Source: Bacillus sp. OK048 (GTDB lineage Bacteria > Bacillota > Bacilli > Bacillales > Cytobacillaceae). Taken from it: 64,000 nucleotides of DNA. A program made the position numbers and the translations under genes. Where the stretch lies: assembly GCF_900103525.1 (NCBI RefSeq), contig NZ_FNHN01000003.1, positions 415,916 through 479,915 on the forward strand, in the 5' to 3' direction. This document shows positions 29,874-38,414 of the stretch, in pieces. Position 1 is the stretch's first letter. Each line of letters begins with the position of its first letter. A model generated the notes under the pieces. The model had not been told where the DNA came from and made no database searches. It saw only the letters and a list, made by a program, of their open reading frames with translations.

Positions 29874-30424
29874 TTTTTTGCTAACGCCTCTTTTAGTTGC
29901 AAGTATTGAACTGCATAGGCAGTTTTGGCATCATAGATTTTTTGTTCCTTAATATATTGTACTGCTTCATCAAGTGTTAATTCTTCGATGTTTACAAACT
30001 CATCTTCATCTAGTGCAGCAGCATTTTCCTTCTTTGTTAGTCCTTTAGCGACAAATAAATGAACAATCTCATCTGCAAATCCAGGTGATGTATAAAACGA
30101 GACGAGTAGCTCTAGACTCTCACATTCATATCCTGTCTCTTCCTCTAATTCCCGACGTGCACAAAGAGCAGGCTCTTCGCCTTTTTCAAGCTTACCTGCT
30201 GGTATTTCAACAATCGTCCTTTCTAGTGCTTTACGAAATTGCTCGACCATCACAATTTTATTGTTATCAGTAATCGCCAAAATAGCGACTGCACCTGGAT
30301 GTTTAATAATTTCCCTTTTTGACTGTTTTCCATTTGGAAGTTCAACGTCCTGAAGGTGAAGGCTGATTACTTTACCTGAAAAAATTTCTTCACTATGTAT
30401 CGTTTTTTCATTAAGATTACTCAT
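29870..30424 (-). CDS. nudF: ADP-ribose pyrophosphatase NudF
   Basis: This Nudix hydrolase cleaves ADP-ribose to AMP and ribose-5-phosphate. The 184-residue product holds a complete Nudix box from Gly-Lys-Leu-Glu through RRELEEETGYE, preceded by a substrate-recognition loop with VEQFRKALERTIVEIPAG. It is coupled to yqxK by overlap and its neighbour on the other side is mciZ, as in B. subtilis (yqkG). Confidence 0.93.
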   Translation of the reverse strand: MSNLNEKTIHSEEIFSGKVISLHLQDVELPNGKQSKREIIKHPGAVAILAITDNNKIVMVEQFRKALERTIVEIPAGKLEKGEEPALCARRELEEETGYECESLELLVSFYTSPGFADEIVHLFVAKGLTKKENAAALDEDEFVNIEELTLDEAVQYIKEQKIYDAKTAYAVQYLQLKEALAKK

Positions 30425-30441
30425 CTATGTCAACTCCTGTT

Positions 30442-30469
30442 CTAATTCGGCAAGTGCACCTCATACATT
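30442..30469 (+). promoter_or_regulatory. Candidate sigma-E promoter of mciZ
   Basis: A -10 CATACATT, typical of sigma-E, is preceded after 15 bases by CTAAT, a weak -35. It lies about 30 bases before the mciZ start, and mciZ is expressed in the mother cell in B. subtilis. Confidence 0.45.
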
Positions 30470-30497
30470 TTACCATACATGATTTGGAGGGGTATGG

Positions 30498-30629
30498 ATG
30501 AAGGTGTACGTTCATGATAAAGGAATTATCCTTGTAGGTAAGGGTTGGGAGATTACTCAAAAACTAAAAGAATACACTAAAGAATATTCTACCGTATCCG
30601 AATGGGTAGAAAAAATCGCCCCGAAATAG
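30498..30629 (+). CDS. mciZ: Mother-cell inhibitor of FtsZ, MciZ
   Basis: This peptide caps FtsZ filaments in the mother cell and blocks Z-ring formation during sporulation. The 43-residue ORF has a good ribosome-binding site (GGAGGGG). It reads MKVYVHDKGIILVGKGWEI and then QKLKEY, close in pattern to B. subtilis MciZ (MKVHRMPKGVVLVGKAWEI as I recall it). It also occupies the same slot between nudF and yqkF. Its short length explains why such genes are often missed. Confidence 0.9.
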   Translation: MKVYVHDKGIILVGKGWEITQKLKEYTKEYSTVSEWVEKIAPK

Positions 30630-30693
30630 TCTTTCCATTTGTAGTCTTCCCCGGACTCTCGTAAAATTATAGGAAAGGACGGGGTGATTTGTT

Positions 30694-31605
30694 TTGAAAA
30701 AAAGAAAACTGGGAAATTCAGATTTATGGGTGACAGAGTTAGGTTTAGGCTGTATGTCGATTGGCACAGAGGAGAAAGCAGCAAGAGAGATTATTGAGAC
30801 TGCATTGGATGAGGGAATCAATTATTTTGATACAGCAGATTTGTATGATTTTGGTGTGAATGAAAAAATTGTCGGGGTTGCATTGAAGGAAGTCCGTGAA
30901 CAGGTCATTCTTGCCACAAAGGTAGGTAACCGTTGGATGCCCGATAAAACAGGGTGGTCTTGGGATCCATCCAAATCGCATATAATGGAAGCAGTCAAAC
31001 AAAGCCTGAAACGACTCGGAACAGATTATATTGACCTTTATCAGCTGCATGGCGGGACAATCGAGGATCATATCGATGAAACGATAGAAGCCTTTGAGGA
31101 ATTAAAGTCAGCAGGCTATATCCGCTGTTATGGAATTTCATCGATTCGACCTAATGTTATTCGTGAATATGTAAAGAAGTCTAATATTGATTCTGTGATG
31201 ATGCAATACAGTATTTTAGACAGACGCCCAGAAGAAGAAGCATTGCCCTTGCTACATGAGCATGGAATTAGCGTGGTGACCCGCGGTCCGCTCGCAAAAG
31301 GGCTACTAAGTGATAAAATGCTAGAAAAGGTGTTTCAAAAAGGGTACCAGGACTATAGTCAAAAAGAGTTGCTTGAAGTATTACCGGTACTGAAAGACAA
31401 GCTGGCATCGGACCGCTCGTTTACCGAAATTGCGCTCCAATATAATTTGGCCCATCCTGCTGTTGCCTCGGTCATTGCAGGTGCCAGCAGTCCGGAACAA
31501 GTAAGAAGCAATGCCCGTGCTGTTACTAGCAAAACGCTAACAAAAGAAGAACTTTCTTTCATAAAAAAATTATCAAAAGCTAATGTTTATAAAGATCATC
31601 GTTAA
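30694..31605 (+). CDS. yqkF: Aldo/keto reductase YqkF
   Basis: This is an NADPH-dependent aldo/keto reductase of unknown natural substrate. The 303-residue product has the catalytic tetrad Asp47, Tyr51, Lys76 and His119 and the cofactor-binding C-terminal stretch VIAGASSPEQVRSNARA. It starts with TTG after GGGGTGA. It converges with the aromatic island across a strong terminator and marks the left backbone border of that island. Confidence 0.9.
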   Translation: MKKRKLGNSDLWVTELGLGCMSIGTEEKAAREIIETALDEGINYFDTADLYDFGVNEKIVGVALKEVREQVILATKVGNRWMPDKTGWSWDPSKSHIMEAVKQSLKRLGTDYIDLYQLHGGTIEDHIDETIEAFEELKSAGYIRCYGISSIRPNVIREYVKKSNIDSVMMQYSILDRRPEEEALPLLHEHGISVVTRGPLAKGLLSDKMLEKVFQKGYQDYSQKELLEVLPVLKDKLASDRSFTEIALQYNLAHPAVASVIAGASSPEQVRSNARAVTSKTLTKEELSFIKKLSKANVYKDHR

Positions 31606-31634
31606 GAAAGGCTGGCACACGTGCCGGCCTTTCT
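31605..31634. terminator. Bidirectional terminator between yqkF and the aromatic island
   Basis: AGAAAGGC and GCCTTTCT are perfect arms with an inner GGCAC/GTGCC stem. It serves both yqkF and the convergent aldolase gene. Confidence 0.9.
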
Positions 31635-31635
31635 A

Positions 31636-32331
31636 TTATGGCATTGCCTCTTCGTTCTCATAGTAATGAACATTTTGCGATTCTAAAACAGGTCTTAAAT
31701 TGTAAAAATCAATACTAATTTCACCATTTTCGATTTTTTCTTTCGTTCCTTCTTCTTTTAGCATTCTTTTCTTAGATGTTTCAATGGCAAACTGAGTATC
31801 TTCTTTTCTCACAACAACGACACCGTCATCATCGGCCTTAATAATGTCGCCGGGATAAACAGTAACACCTCCGCAAACAGCTGGGGCATTCACACTGCCA
31901 CCTTTGACCTTTGTATTCCCTTGAGAAAATATAGCTTTTGTCCATATCGGGAATCCAAGCTCTCGAATTCTGGCTACATCACGAATGCCAGAATCTATAA
32001 TAACTCCTTTAACTCCGCGTTTCATTAATGCGGTAACAATCAATTCTCCAATCATCCCCGATATTCCATCGCCAATGGTTGTAATCACAAGAATATCACC
32101 GGGTTGACACACTTCCACTGCTGCATGAATCATTAAATTATCACCTGCAGGGCATATGACAGTAACTGCCGGGCCGCAAATCAAACTTCCTTTGATGATT
32201 GGCCTTAAATGATAATTCATAAGACCAACTTTCCCTTGAGCTTCGTAAACTGTTGAAACATCTAATCTTTCAAACTCTTCGATTATATGCTGTTCAGGTC
32301 TAGTAATCTTTTTAAGCACATAATTATCCAT
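31636..32331 (-). CDS. RraA-family aldolase (LigK/HMG-aldolase-like)
   Basis: Members of this family include 4-hydroxy-4-methyl-2-oxoglutarate/4-carboxy-4-hydroxy-2-oxoadipate aldolase, which ends meta-cleavage pathways by releasing pyruvate. RraA regulators share the fold. The 231-residue product has the active-site glycine-rich stretch GDGISGMIGELI and the metal/substrate motif IIDSGIRDVARI. It is the last gene of hydroxylase-FAH-cupin-aldolase, 18 bases after the cupin gene, which argues for a catabolic aldolase rather than an RNase E inhibitor. Substrate is inferred only. Confidence 0.8.
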   Translation of the reverse strand: MDNYVLKKITRPEQHIIEEFERLDVSTVYEAQGKVGLMNYHLRPIIKGSLICGPAVTVICPAGDNLMIHAAVEVCQPGDILVITTIGDGISGMIGELIVTALMKRGVKGVIIDSGIRDVARIRELGFPIWTKAIFSQGNTKVKGGSVNAPAVCGGVTVYPGDIIKADDDGVVVVRKEDTQFAIETSKKRMLKEEGTKEKIENGEISIDFYNLRPVLESQNVHYYENEEAMP

Positions 32332-32349
32332 TAAACTAATTCACCACCA

Positions 32350-33492
32350 TCAATTTTCAGAAACTAATTTTTTCACCATGATGGGTTTAAAAACGTCTGT
32401 AATCTCCTGATGGCCATCATTTAACAAGTATTCTTCTTTACGTTCGAAATCAAAAACTTCCATTATTGGAAGATCGTTTGTCGAGAACAAATAGACTTCC
32501 TCGTTTTCTGAAGTATTCACATGCTCATGCCAAGCCCAAGGTGGAACCACGAAAAAGTCACCTTCTGACCAATCGAAACGAACGCCGTTCATCACAGTGT
32601 ATCCGTTTCCTTTATACACATGGTATACATTGCTATGAACATGTCGATGTGCTCTACCGTGGAACTTAGGAGGAATCTTTGTCATCCGTGCACCGATTCG
32701 GTTATTAGCATCCTTTCCATTGGAAGGATTAATATATTCAATCGTGTACCCGTCATTTGGGTCCGGTTCAAACATAGACATACCATCTAAACTATTTTTT
32801 GATAACTCCCATTTATAACGTCCTAGTGCAACCGATTTTGGCTGACGATCCGTAATGGGTCTTACCATCCCACCTGCATACCGAATCGTACTGTAATCAT
32901 CAGGCACAAGCAATGGTTGCTGCTTATCCGGATGGAATTCCGTAAAGGATACATCCATTGCCATCATGAAGGGGGTATCAAGACAATCCATCCAATAAAC
33001 GGTTTCATCTCCCAGATTGGTATGGTCATGCCAGGACCAGCTAGGCGTTATCAAATAATCACCAGGGTTGAAAGTTAGCTTCTCGCCATCTACCCTGCCA
33101 TACCCCCCTTTTCCTTCCATGACAAAGCGTAATGCCGTTGCAGTGTGACGATGCGGAGGAGCAATCTCACCAGGTTTTACTGCCTGAACTGCTGCATAAA
33201 GAGTTTGTGTGGCACCACCCCATGCCACTGGTTTTAAATGCTTCATACCTGGATTAACCAAGTACACCGCGCGCCGTTCTGCTGACCCCATGCCAACCTG
33301 CATCAATTTCTCGGCACGATTTAAATAATTGTGGATTAATTCGCTTTTCCAAAGATATGGAATCGCTTTGGCTCTTGGTTCAATTGAATTATGATAATTG
33401 ATATGTGCCCATAATGGTCCCAGATTGACACTATCTAATTCCTCATGAAATTCCTCTAAATCTTTCGTAAATTCCATTCTATTCTCTGCCAT
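32350..33492 (-). CDS. Gentisate 1,2-dioxygenase-like two-cupin protein (copy 1)
   Basis: Gentisate dioxygenases cleave between the carboxyl and hydroxyl carbons of gentisate with Fe(II) and O2. The 380-residue product has two cupin domains. The first carries metal ligands His114 and His116 in PPHRHTATALRF and a later His in SWHDH; the second has HRHVHSNVYHVYKG. It resembles the second-cluster enzyme at 58488-59612 along its whole length but is clearly divergent. It may act on gentisate or on a substituted relative such as 1-hydroxy-2-naphthoate or salicylate. It sits 13 bases after the FAH gene. Confidence 0.85.
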   Translation of the reverse strand: MAENRMEFTKDLEEFHEELDSVNLGPLWAHINYHNSIEPRAKAIPYLWKSELIHNYLNRAEKLMQVGMGSAERRAVYLVNPGMKHLKPVAWGGATQTLYAAVQAVKPGEIAPPHRHTATALRFVMEGKGGYGRVDGEKLTFNPGDYLITPSWSWHDHTNLGDETVYWMDCLDTPFMMAMDVSFTEFHPDKQQPLLVPDDYSTIRYAGGMVRPITDRQPKSVALGRYKWELSKNSLDGMSMFEPDPNDGYTIEYINPSNGKDANNRIGARMTKIPPKFHGRAHRHVHSNVYHVYKGNGYTVMNGVRFDWSEGDFFVVPPWAWHEHVNTSENEEVYLFSTNDLPIMEVFDFERKEEYLLNDGHQEITDVFKPIMVKKLVSEN

Positions 33493-33505
33493 TTATTCTT
33501 CCTCC

Positions 33506-34453
33506 TTAATTAACAGTTTCTTTTACTAATTCTTTTACAATTTTATTTTCTATTGCTCCAATTCCTTCAATCTCAACGCGAACAACATCCCCAGCTTTTA
33601 GGAATTTATTCTGCGCTTCTCCTACTCCACCCGGCGTACCGGTGCAGATAATATCCCCTGGTTCTAACGTCATAATATGGGACAAGAATTCCACAAGATA
33701 TGGAACTGTAAACACAAGTTGATTGATATTTGATTGCTGTCTAATTTCTCCATTTATTTTAGAAGTAATCGCAGCGTTATCGATATTTGGGACTTCATCT
33801 TTGGTAGCTAAATACGGACCCATTGGAAGACTTTTATCTAACGTTTTACCTTGCAGCCATTGAATAGTTCTTTTTTGCATATCTCTTGCCGTAATGTCAT
33901 TGACAACGGTATAACCTGCCACATAATCTAGGGCGTCTTCTTGGGAAATGTTTTTACCTCTTTTCCCGATGACAAATGCAAACTCTGCTTCGTAATCTAA
34001 TTTTTTCGTCAATTCCTCTGATAATGGAAAATCATCGTTTGGTCCTGTGATAGCTGTCGCAAATTTGGCAAAAATAACAGGATGCTTCGGAACCTCTCTA
34101 TTCATTTCCTTAATATGGTCATGATAGTTCAAGCCTACGCAAATGATTTTCTTTGGATTAAGGATGGGTGCACCGATATACACGTCTTCTATTTTATAAA
34201 TAGAAGACGTGTTTTTGGCAGCAGTCCCATACTCGATTGCTTCTTCCGCTTTTGTAAAAGCAACCTCCCCATTTGCTAGGAATTCTGTAGGGTCTTCTGG
34301 CAGTAATGCTTTGGCAATTTCTTCGGATCGCAATTGTCCATTGGCATTTAATTTTTCTACATATGCTTGTTGGGGGTCGATAATTGTCTTCTCATCTAGC
34401 AAAATACCTAAACGCAGGTCACTCCCATTTTTTGAATACGTAACTATTTTCAT
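33506..34453 (-). CDS. Fumarylacetoacetate hydrolase family protein (copy 1)
   Basis: FAH-family enzymes hydrolyse acylpyruvates such as fumarylpyruvate or maleylpyruvate, or act as hydratases and decarboxylases in meta pathways. The 315-residue product has an N-terminal domain of about 100 residues and the catalytic fold with KIICVGLNYHDH, the metal ligands in LDYEAEFAFVIG and GTPGGVG. It pairs with the adjacent cupin dioxygenase just as in the second cluster, which favours an acylpyruvate hydrolase. The gene contains a perfect hairpin near codons 80-91 (see findings). Confidence 0.85.
   Translation of the reverse strand: MKIVTYSKNGSDLRLGILLDEKTIIDPQQAYVEKLNANGQLRSEEIAKALLPEDPTEFLANGEVAFTKAEEAIEYGTAAKNTSSIYKIEDVYIGAPILNPKKIICVGLNYHDHIKEMNREVPKHPVIFAKFATAITGPNDDFPLSEELTKKLDYEAEFAFVIGKRGKNISQEDALDYVAGYTVVNDITARDMQKRTIQWLQGKTLDKSLPMGPYLATKDEVPNIDNAAITSKINGEIRQQSNINQLVFTVPYLVEFLSHIMTLEPGDIICTGTPGGVGEAQNKFLKAGDVVRVEIEGIGAIENKIVKELVKETVN
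34180..34212. other. Perfect 15-bp-arm hairpin inside the FAH gene
   Basis: ACACGTCTTCTATTT and its exact complement are separated by three bases inside coding sequence. On the plus strand, antisense to the gene, the hairpin is followed by TTTTTGG and has the form of an intrinsic terminator. On the coding strand no T run follows. Confidence 0.8.
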
Positions 34454-34477
34454 CTGTCACTCTCCATGATTCTTTTT

Positions 34478-35992
34478 TTATATAACTTCACTAAATTCTA
34501 ATGGCAAATGTTGACTTACAACGTCTAACTCAGAAGAGTTGCTGGCTGCACCTAGAAGATAACGATCCGGTCTCAAGAGGATAGCGGATAAATGCTGGTC
34601 CTTCAGCCATTGATTCATCTCAATGCCAGGGTCACTTACAACTACAACTCCTATGCTCTCCCACCGTCTCTTTGTTTCCTCCTTGACTGCTTCTAATACT
34701 TTCGGGTCACCAATAACAGCAAATCTATATCCTAAGTTGTCATCTAGTAGGCTTCCATCATCCATTCTGGGCTGAAGAAATAGATTTCCCGCTGGTGAAG
34801 GCAATTCCCCATGTAGCCCTTCTCCTAATGGCGGACAAGGTTCTTCCATGGACGGAGGAGATTCCAACAGCTTACGATGTATTTTTTCAGATTCAACAGG
34901 ATCAAGGGTTGCAATGATCTTTCCTAATTCAACCGCCATTTTAATATATTCCTTCACATGCTGATACCTTTCCGTCTCGTACGTATCTAGGAGCGACGAA
35001 TTAGCTCCATCCTGGATCACCATTTTTAACTTCCATGTTAAATTGGCCGCATCTCGTAGTCCAGCACACAATCCTTGCCCAAGAAAAGGTGGTGTCATAT
35101 GTGCTGCATCTCCCGCTAGCAGTAATCTTCCTTTCCTCCATCCCCTTGCGATTAAAGAATGGAAAATATAGACGGTAGCACGCTCTATTTCTGCATTTTC
35201 AGGTGTAATCCATGGACGAAGGAAATCCCACACTTTCTCTGGACGTTCCATCTCTTCTTTTTCTTCTCCAGGCAATACCCGAATTTCCCAACGATAGCGA
35301 TCATAGTCGCCAATTTGAGGGACATACGTAATTGGACGAGCTGGGTTACAGAATTGAATTCCATTCTTAGGCATATCAACTGGTTGTTTTAGCTTTGCAT
35401 CAACAACTAACCAAGGCTGATGCAGGCCTAGATCTTCCAATGGTGTACCCATCACTTCTCGGACCAACGATTTAGCACCATCACATCCGATAACGTAAGA
35501 AGCGGTTACATTAAATACCTTTTCTTCTGTTTTATTCTCCACTTTAAGAGTAGCCATATCCTTTGATTCTTGTACCCCGATTACATCATGAAAAAGAAAT
35601 ACGTGAACATTGCTAAACCTCTTCACTCCAGTACGAAGGACTTTCTCAAAATCTGGCTGATAGAACCGGTAATGTTGATTCCACCCTTGAGGACCTTTGT
35701 CCCCGGACCGTTTTAATTCTAGTAAAAGTTTCCCTTCTGAATTGATATATTCATAGCCTTTGGCACCTATCATGACTTCTTCTAATTCTTCACCTAAGTT
35801 CATGGCTTGGATAATCCGCATAGACTCCCCATCCAAATGACTAGCACGAGGCATATGATATACGGATTTTTCACGTTCAAAAATAGCCACTTTTAACCCC
35901 TCTTGGCCAAGCAAATTGGCAAATGCTGCTCCTATAGGGCCATAACCAACAATCGCCACATCAAATTCTGGACAGAAACTTTCTAATTCCAT
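34478..35992 (-). CDS. MhpA-like FAD-dependent aromatic hydroxylase
   Basis: Class A flavoprotein monooxygenases of this type hydroxylate phenolic acids, for example 3-(3-hydroxyphenyl)propionate, with NAD(P)H and O2. The 504-residue product has the FAD fold GYGPIG (residues 16-21), the ...GCDGAKSLVRE motif near residue 170 and the GD motif LLLAGDAAHMTPPFLGQG near 285. A C-terminal thioredoxin-like domain follows. It is the first gene of a four-gene unit with tight spacing. The substrate is not visible in the sequence; it could feed either the LigAB-type or the cupin dioxygenase. Confidence 0.85.
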   Translation of the reverse strand: MELESFCPEFDVAIVGYGPIGAAFANLLGQEGLKVAIFEREKSVYHMPRASHLDGESMRIIQAMNLGEELEEVMIGAKGYEYINSEGKLLLELKRSGDKGPQGWNQHYRFYQPDFEKVLRTGVKRFSNVHVFLFHDVIGVQESKDMATLKVENKTEEKVFNVTASYVIGCDGAKSLVREVMGTPLEDLGLHQPWLVVDAKLKQPVDMPKNGIQFCNPARPITYVPQIGDYDRYRWEIRVLPGEEKEEMERPEKVWDFLRPWITPENAEIERATVYIFHSLIARGWRKGRLLLAGDAAHMTPPFLGQGLCAGLRDAANLTWKLKMVIQDGANSSLLDTYETERYQHVKEYIKMAVELGKIIATLDPVESEKIHRKLLESPPSMEEPCPPLGEGLHGELPSPAGNLFLQPRMDDGSLLDDNLGYRFAVIGDPKVLEAVKEETKRRWESIGVVVVSDPGIEMNQWLKDQHLSAILLRPDRYLLGAASNSSELDVVSQHLPLEFSEVI

Positions 35993-36151
35993 CAGGCTAA
36001 TTCACCCCCAACATATGGAAATGCCCATATAAATGCTACAGCCTATTTGAACATTTTGAGCTTGGTTATTGTCGAATATGCCTTTACGCCCAACCAATTT
36101 TTTCCACGTTTCTTTTGAATTTTTTCGAAATTGCAGTATGAAAAATGGCTA

Positions 36152-36179
36152 AGCCCACCTAAAATAATAGATGGACTTT
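36152..36179 (-). terminator. Possible weak terminator after ligA
   Basis: On the minus strand AAGTCCA can pair with TGGGCTT across 14 bases, followed by AGCCATTTTTC. The rest of the 36000-36236 gap must hold the promoter of the hydroxylase unit, which I could not define. Confidence 0.3.
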
Positions 36180-36236
36180 TCTAAGATGAGGTCTTGCATC
36201 ATTTCCTTGACCACTCACACATCTTTGAATGAAAAC

Positions 36237-36482
36237 TTAAATTCCATTCTTATACAGCTCACGAATATCTTTTTTTAGAACAAGAGTTAGCCCCATCAAG
36301 AGCAAAGGTTGAACGCCTGATTCATTTAGCTTGGTGACCCGGCAAGATTGCACTGCTTCCCTTTCCTCTTGTGTCAACTCAAAGTTTTCAAACAGTGTGG
36401 GATCCCCTTCTATAAATCTTTTTTCCTTTTCTTTATCCTTTAACATTTCGAAAAGGAATTTATTAATACGATAGGCATACAT
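36237..36482 (-). CDS. Extradiol dioxygenase small subunit (LigA domain)
   Basis: The 81-residue product matches the alpha-subunit domain of protocatechuate 4,5-dioxygenase type enzymes, a short helical cap over the LigB active site (YRINKFLFEMLKDKE, LTQEEREAVQ). Its ATG follows the TAA of the LigB gene with no gap, as expected for a two-subunit enzyme made in equal amounts. Which catechol it cleaves is unknown. Confidence 0.8.
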   Translation of the reverse strand: MYAYRINKFLFEMLKDKEKEKRFIEGDPTLFENFELTQEEREAVQSCRVTKLNESGVQPLLLMGLTLVLKKDIRELYKNGI

Positions 36483-37313
36483 TTAGGATTCACCCCTCAT
36501 AAGGTCCACAATGGCGATACCCGTTGACCATTCATGCATCGGCTCATAGCAAAGAACTTCACGATTATTTTTCGATACGGCACCTGCAACAGCCATCCAG
36601 GCGCGAAGTTCCAATGCTCCGTTACCGCCTTCTGCTAATATCTTCTCATTCCCCCACTGATGGATGATTTCTTGGTCTTGATGCTGGATTAACTTTTCTA
36701 AAAAAAGACGATCAAATTCTTCGGCTACATCACCCATCCGAGGTACAGCCACCCAATGAGACAATCCACCAGTTGCAATCAAGGCAACTCTTTTATCAGA
36801 ATCCCATTCATTCACGGCTTGCGAAATCATTTCACCGAAACGATACATCCTTGTCATTGGAGATAATGGCATGGATGCCGCGTTAACAAATATTGGAACA
36901 ATGGGAATATCCATTTGTGGCAGTAAATAATGAAGTGGAACGATAAATCCATGATCCAGTTTCATCTCATAAGAATAGGAAAGATCAAAATCATTATTTA
37001 AACCATAGTTTACTAGATGTTTCGCTAATGATTGATCCATTGGTACCTCATAGGCAGGTACACCTGCTTCACCCCAACCTATTCCCTTATCACCTATGCC
37101 TACACAAATCGAAGGCATATTATCATCAAAAAATGTTTTTACATGATCAGATGAGACAACAATGATAGTGTCCACATTCTGCTCCTTAAGGCGCCTTCCC
37201 ATTTCTTCAAAGGCGGAAAAAACGTTGTCAGCCATTTCTTTTGGCGCTTTGTCCTTCGCTCTGATCATGAACGCAGTATGTGCCACTGCTGTTGCTGCTA
37301 CAATTTGAGCCAT
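36483..37313 (-). CDS. Class III extradiol dioxygenase large subunit (LigB/MhpB type)
   Basis: This Fe(II) enzyme opens catechols next to the diol. The 276-residue product has the expected ligands His12 (TAVAHTAF), His57 (VSSDHVKTF) and Glu235 (NGALELRAW). His186 in GGLSHWV sits where LigB has its catalytic base, and His121 lies in LDHGF. The order LigB then LigA and the MhpC-like hydrolase 38 bases upstream indicate a meta-cleavage operon. Protocatechuate, gallate or a dihydroxyphenyl acid are all possible substrates. Confidence 0.85.
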   Translation of the reverse strand: MAQIVAATAVAHTAFMIRAKDKAPKEMADNVFSAFEEMGRRLKEQNVDTIIVVSSDHVKTFFDDNMPSICVGIGDKGIGWGEAGVPAYEVPMDQSLAKHLVNYGLNNDFDLSYSYEMKLDHGFIVPLHYLLPQMDIPIVPIFVNAASMPLSPMTRMYRFGEMISQAVNEWDSDKRVALIATGGLSHWVAVPRMGDVAEEFDRLFLEKLIQHQDQEIIHQWGNEKILAEGGNGALELRAWMAVAGAVSKNNREVLCYEPMHEWSTGIAIVDLMRGES

Positions 37314-37351
37314 CGTAATTCCCCCTTTTGATTATTGAACTTCGATTGATT

Positions 37352-38212
37352 TTACCTTTGAATATATTCGTGAACCAAACCATTAAATTCTTCTGGTTTC
37401 TCCCATTGTGGCCAATGTCCACAATCTTCCATCACATGGAATTTTGCCCCTTTTATATACTTGCTTGCACGTTCACCTGTTTGCCATGGTGTACTTGGAT
37501 TATGGCGTGTCCATAAGACAAAGGTTGGGACACTTAATTTTTGAAGGTGTTCTGGCTTGATATACCATTTGGTTGCTTCTTCTGGTCTCATCATCGACTG
37601 GACATTCGGTTCAATCCGCTTCCAATCTGGGTTGGAGTAAATGCGATAACGGATTTCTACCAACTCTTCTGTAATCGATTTTTCTGGTTCATAAAAAAGC
37701 CAATTTAAGCGAGCTCTTACGGAATCACGAGTCACTTCTGTTGTTGAACGTTTACTTAATTTACGAAGGTTTTTTAAGGCGTCTGATCGAGTCACATCAA
37801 AATCGTCCACTAATAGCCCAGCTCCTGTTGCAGAAATGAAAGATGAAACTAACTCTGGGTTCTCGTATGCCAGCCAAAAACCTACCCATCCACCAAGGGA
37901 CTCTCCTAGAAAATGAGCTTTTTCAATTCCCATTGCTTTCATTAAATCTTTCAAATGTTGCACATAATCCGCAATTTCATAGGCACCATCTGGTTTTTCT
38001 GTTAAACCATGACCAAGCATATCAACGGCAACAACACGATAATGTTTAGACAACGGCACCACGTTTTTAATATACGCTTCTGCATGACCGCCACCACCGT
38101 GCAGCAAGAAGAGAGTTTCTCCTTGACCAGCTTCTAAGCAGCGAGTTTGTACTCCTCCAGCATTATAATAATTGATTTGTCCTCCAAGAAAATCTACCCA
38201 TACACTATTCAT
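37352..38212 (-). CDS. MhpC-like alpha/beta hydrolase, copy A (3' frameshifted)
   Basis: Meta-cleavage product hydrolases split C-C bonds of 2-hydroxy-6-oxo-dienoates. The 286-residue product has the oxyanion loop HGGGG (residues 39-43), nucleophile Ser105 in GESLGG and His266 in DCGHWPQW. The usual catalytic Asp is replaced by Asn238 (WTRHNPST). It is nearly identical to copy B at 40555-41436. One base missing near 37356 (CAAAGGTAA against CAAAGTGTAA in B) ends this copy at EYIQR, while the lost tail VKSIEVQ remains readable downstream. The lost residues are terminal, so the enzyme may still work. It leads the operon with ligB and ligA. Confidence 0.82.
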   Translation of the reverse strand: MNSVWVDFLGGQINYYNAGGVQTRCLEAGQGETLFLLHGGGGHAEAYIKNVVPLSKHYRVVAVDMLGHGLTEKPDGAYEIADYVQHLKDLMKAMGIEKAHFLGESLGGWVGFWLAYENPELVSSFISATGAGLLVDDFDVTRSDALKNLRKLSKRSTTEVTRDSVRARLNWLFYEPEKSITEELVEIRYRIYSNPDWKRIEPNVQSMMRPEEATKWYIKPEHLQKLSVPTFVLWTRHNPSTPWQTGERASKYIKGAKFHVMEDCGHWPQWEKPEEFNGLVHEYIQR

Positions 38213-38225
38213 TTCTAATTTCCTC
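37356..38225. repeat. Direct repeat unit A (hydrolase gene and its ribosome-binding site)
   Basis: This unit recurs about 3.2 kb to the right at 40580-41450. About 240 bases at the 3' end (37356-37594) are identical without a mismatch, while the 5' half shows scattered changes. Similarity includes the GGAGG(A/C)AATTAGAAATG start region. Confidence 0.85.
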
Positions 38226-38414
38226 CTTATAATTAAAAATAATGATAAAAATATTAATCGGCTTCATCGTTTGAATTCTGTTGGAACCTTAACCTCATAA
38301 TAAAGAACATTGACAATAAAATCTGTAAAGGACTTTGCACATTTATAAAAATTATTAAAATTTTACAAATATTTTCAATTAAAAGTTTAACAATCTTCTC
38401 CGATCTTAGGAATT

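Noticed and set aside
30557..30821. Minus-strand ORFs over mciZ and the start of yqkF
   Set aside because: They are antisense to two genes with clear family identity and have no start signal.
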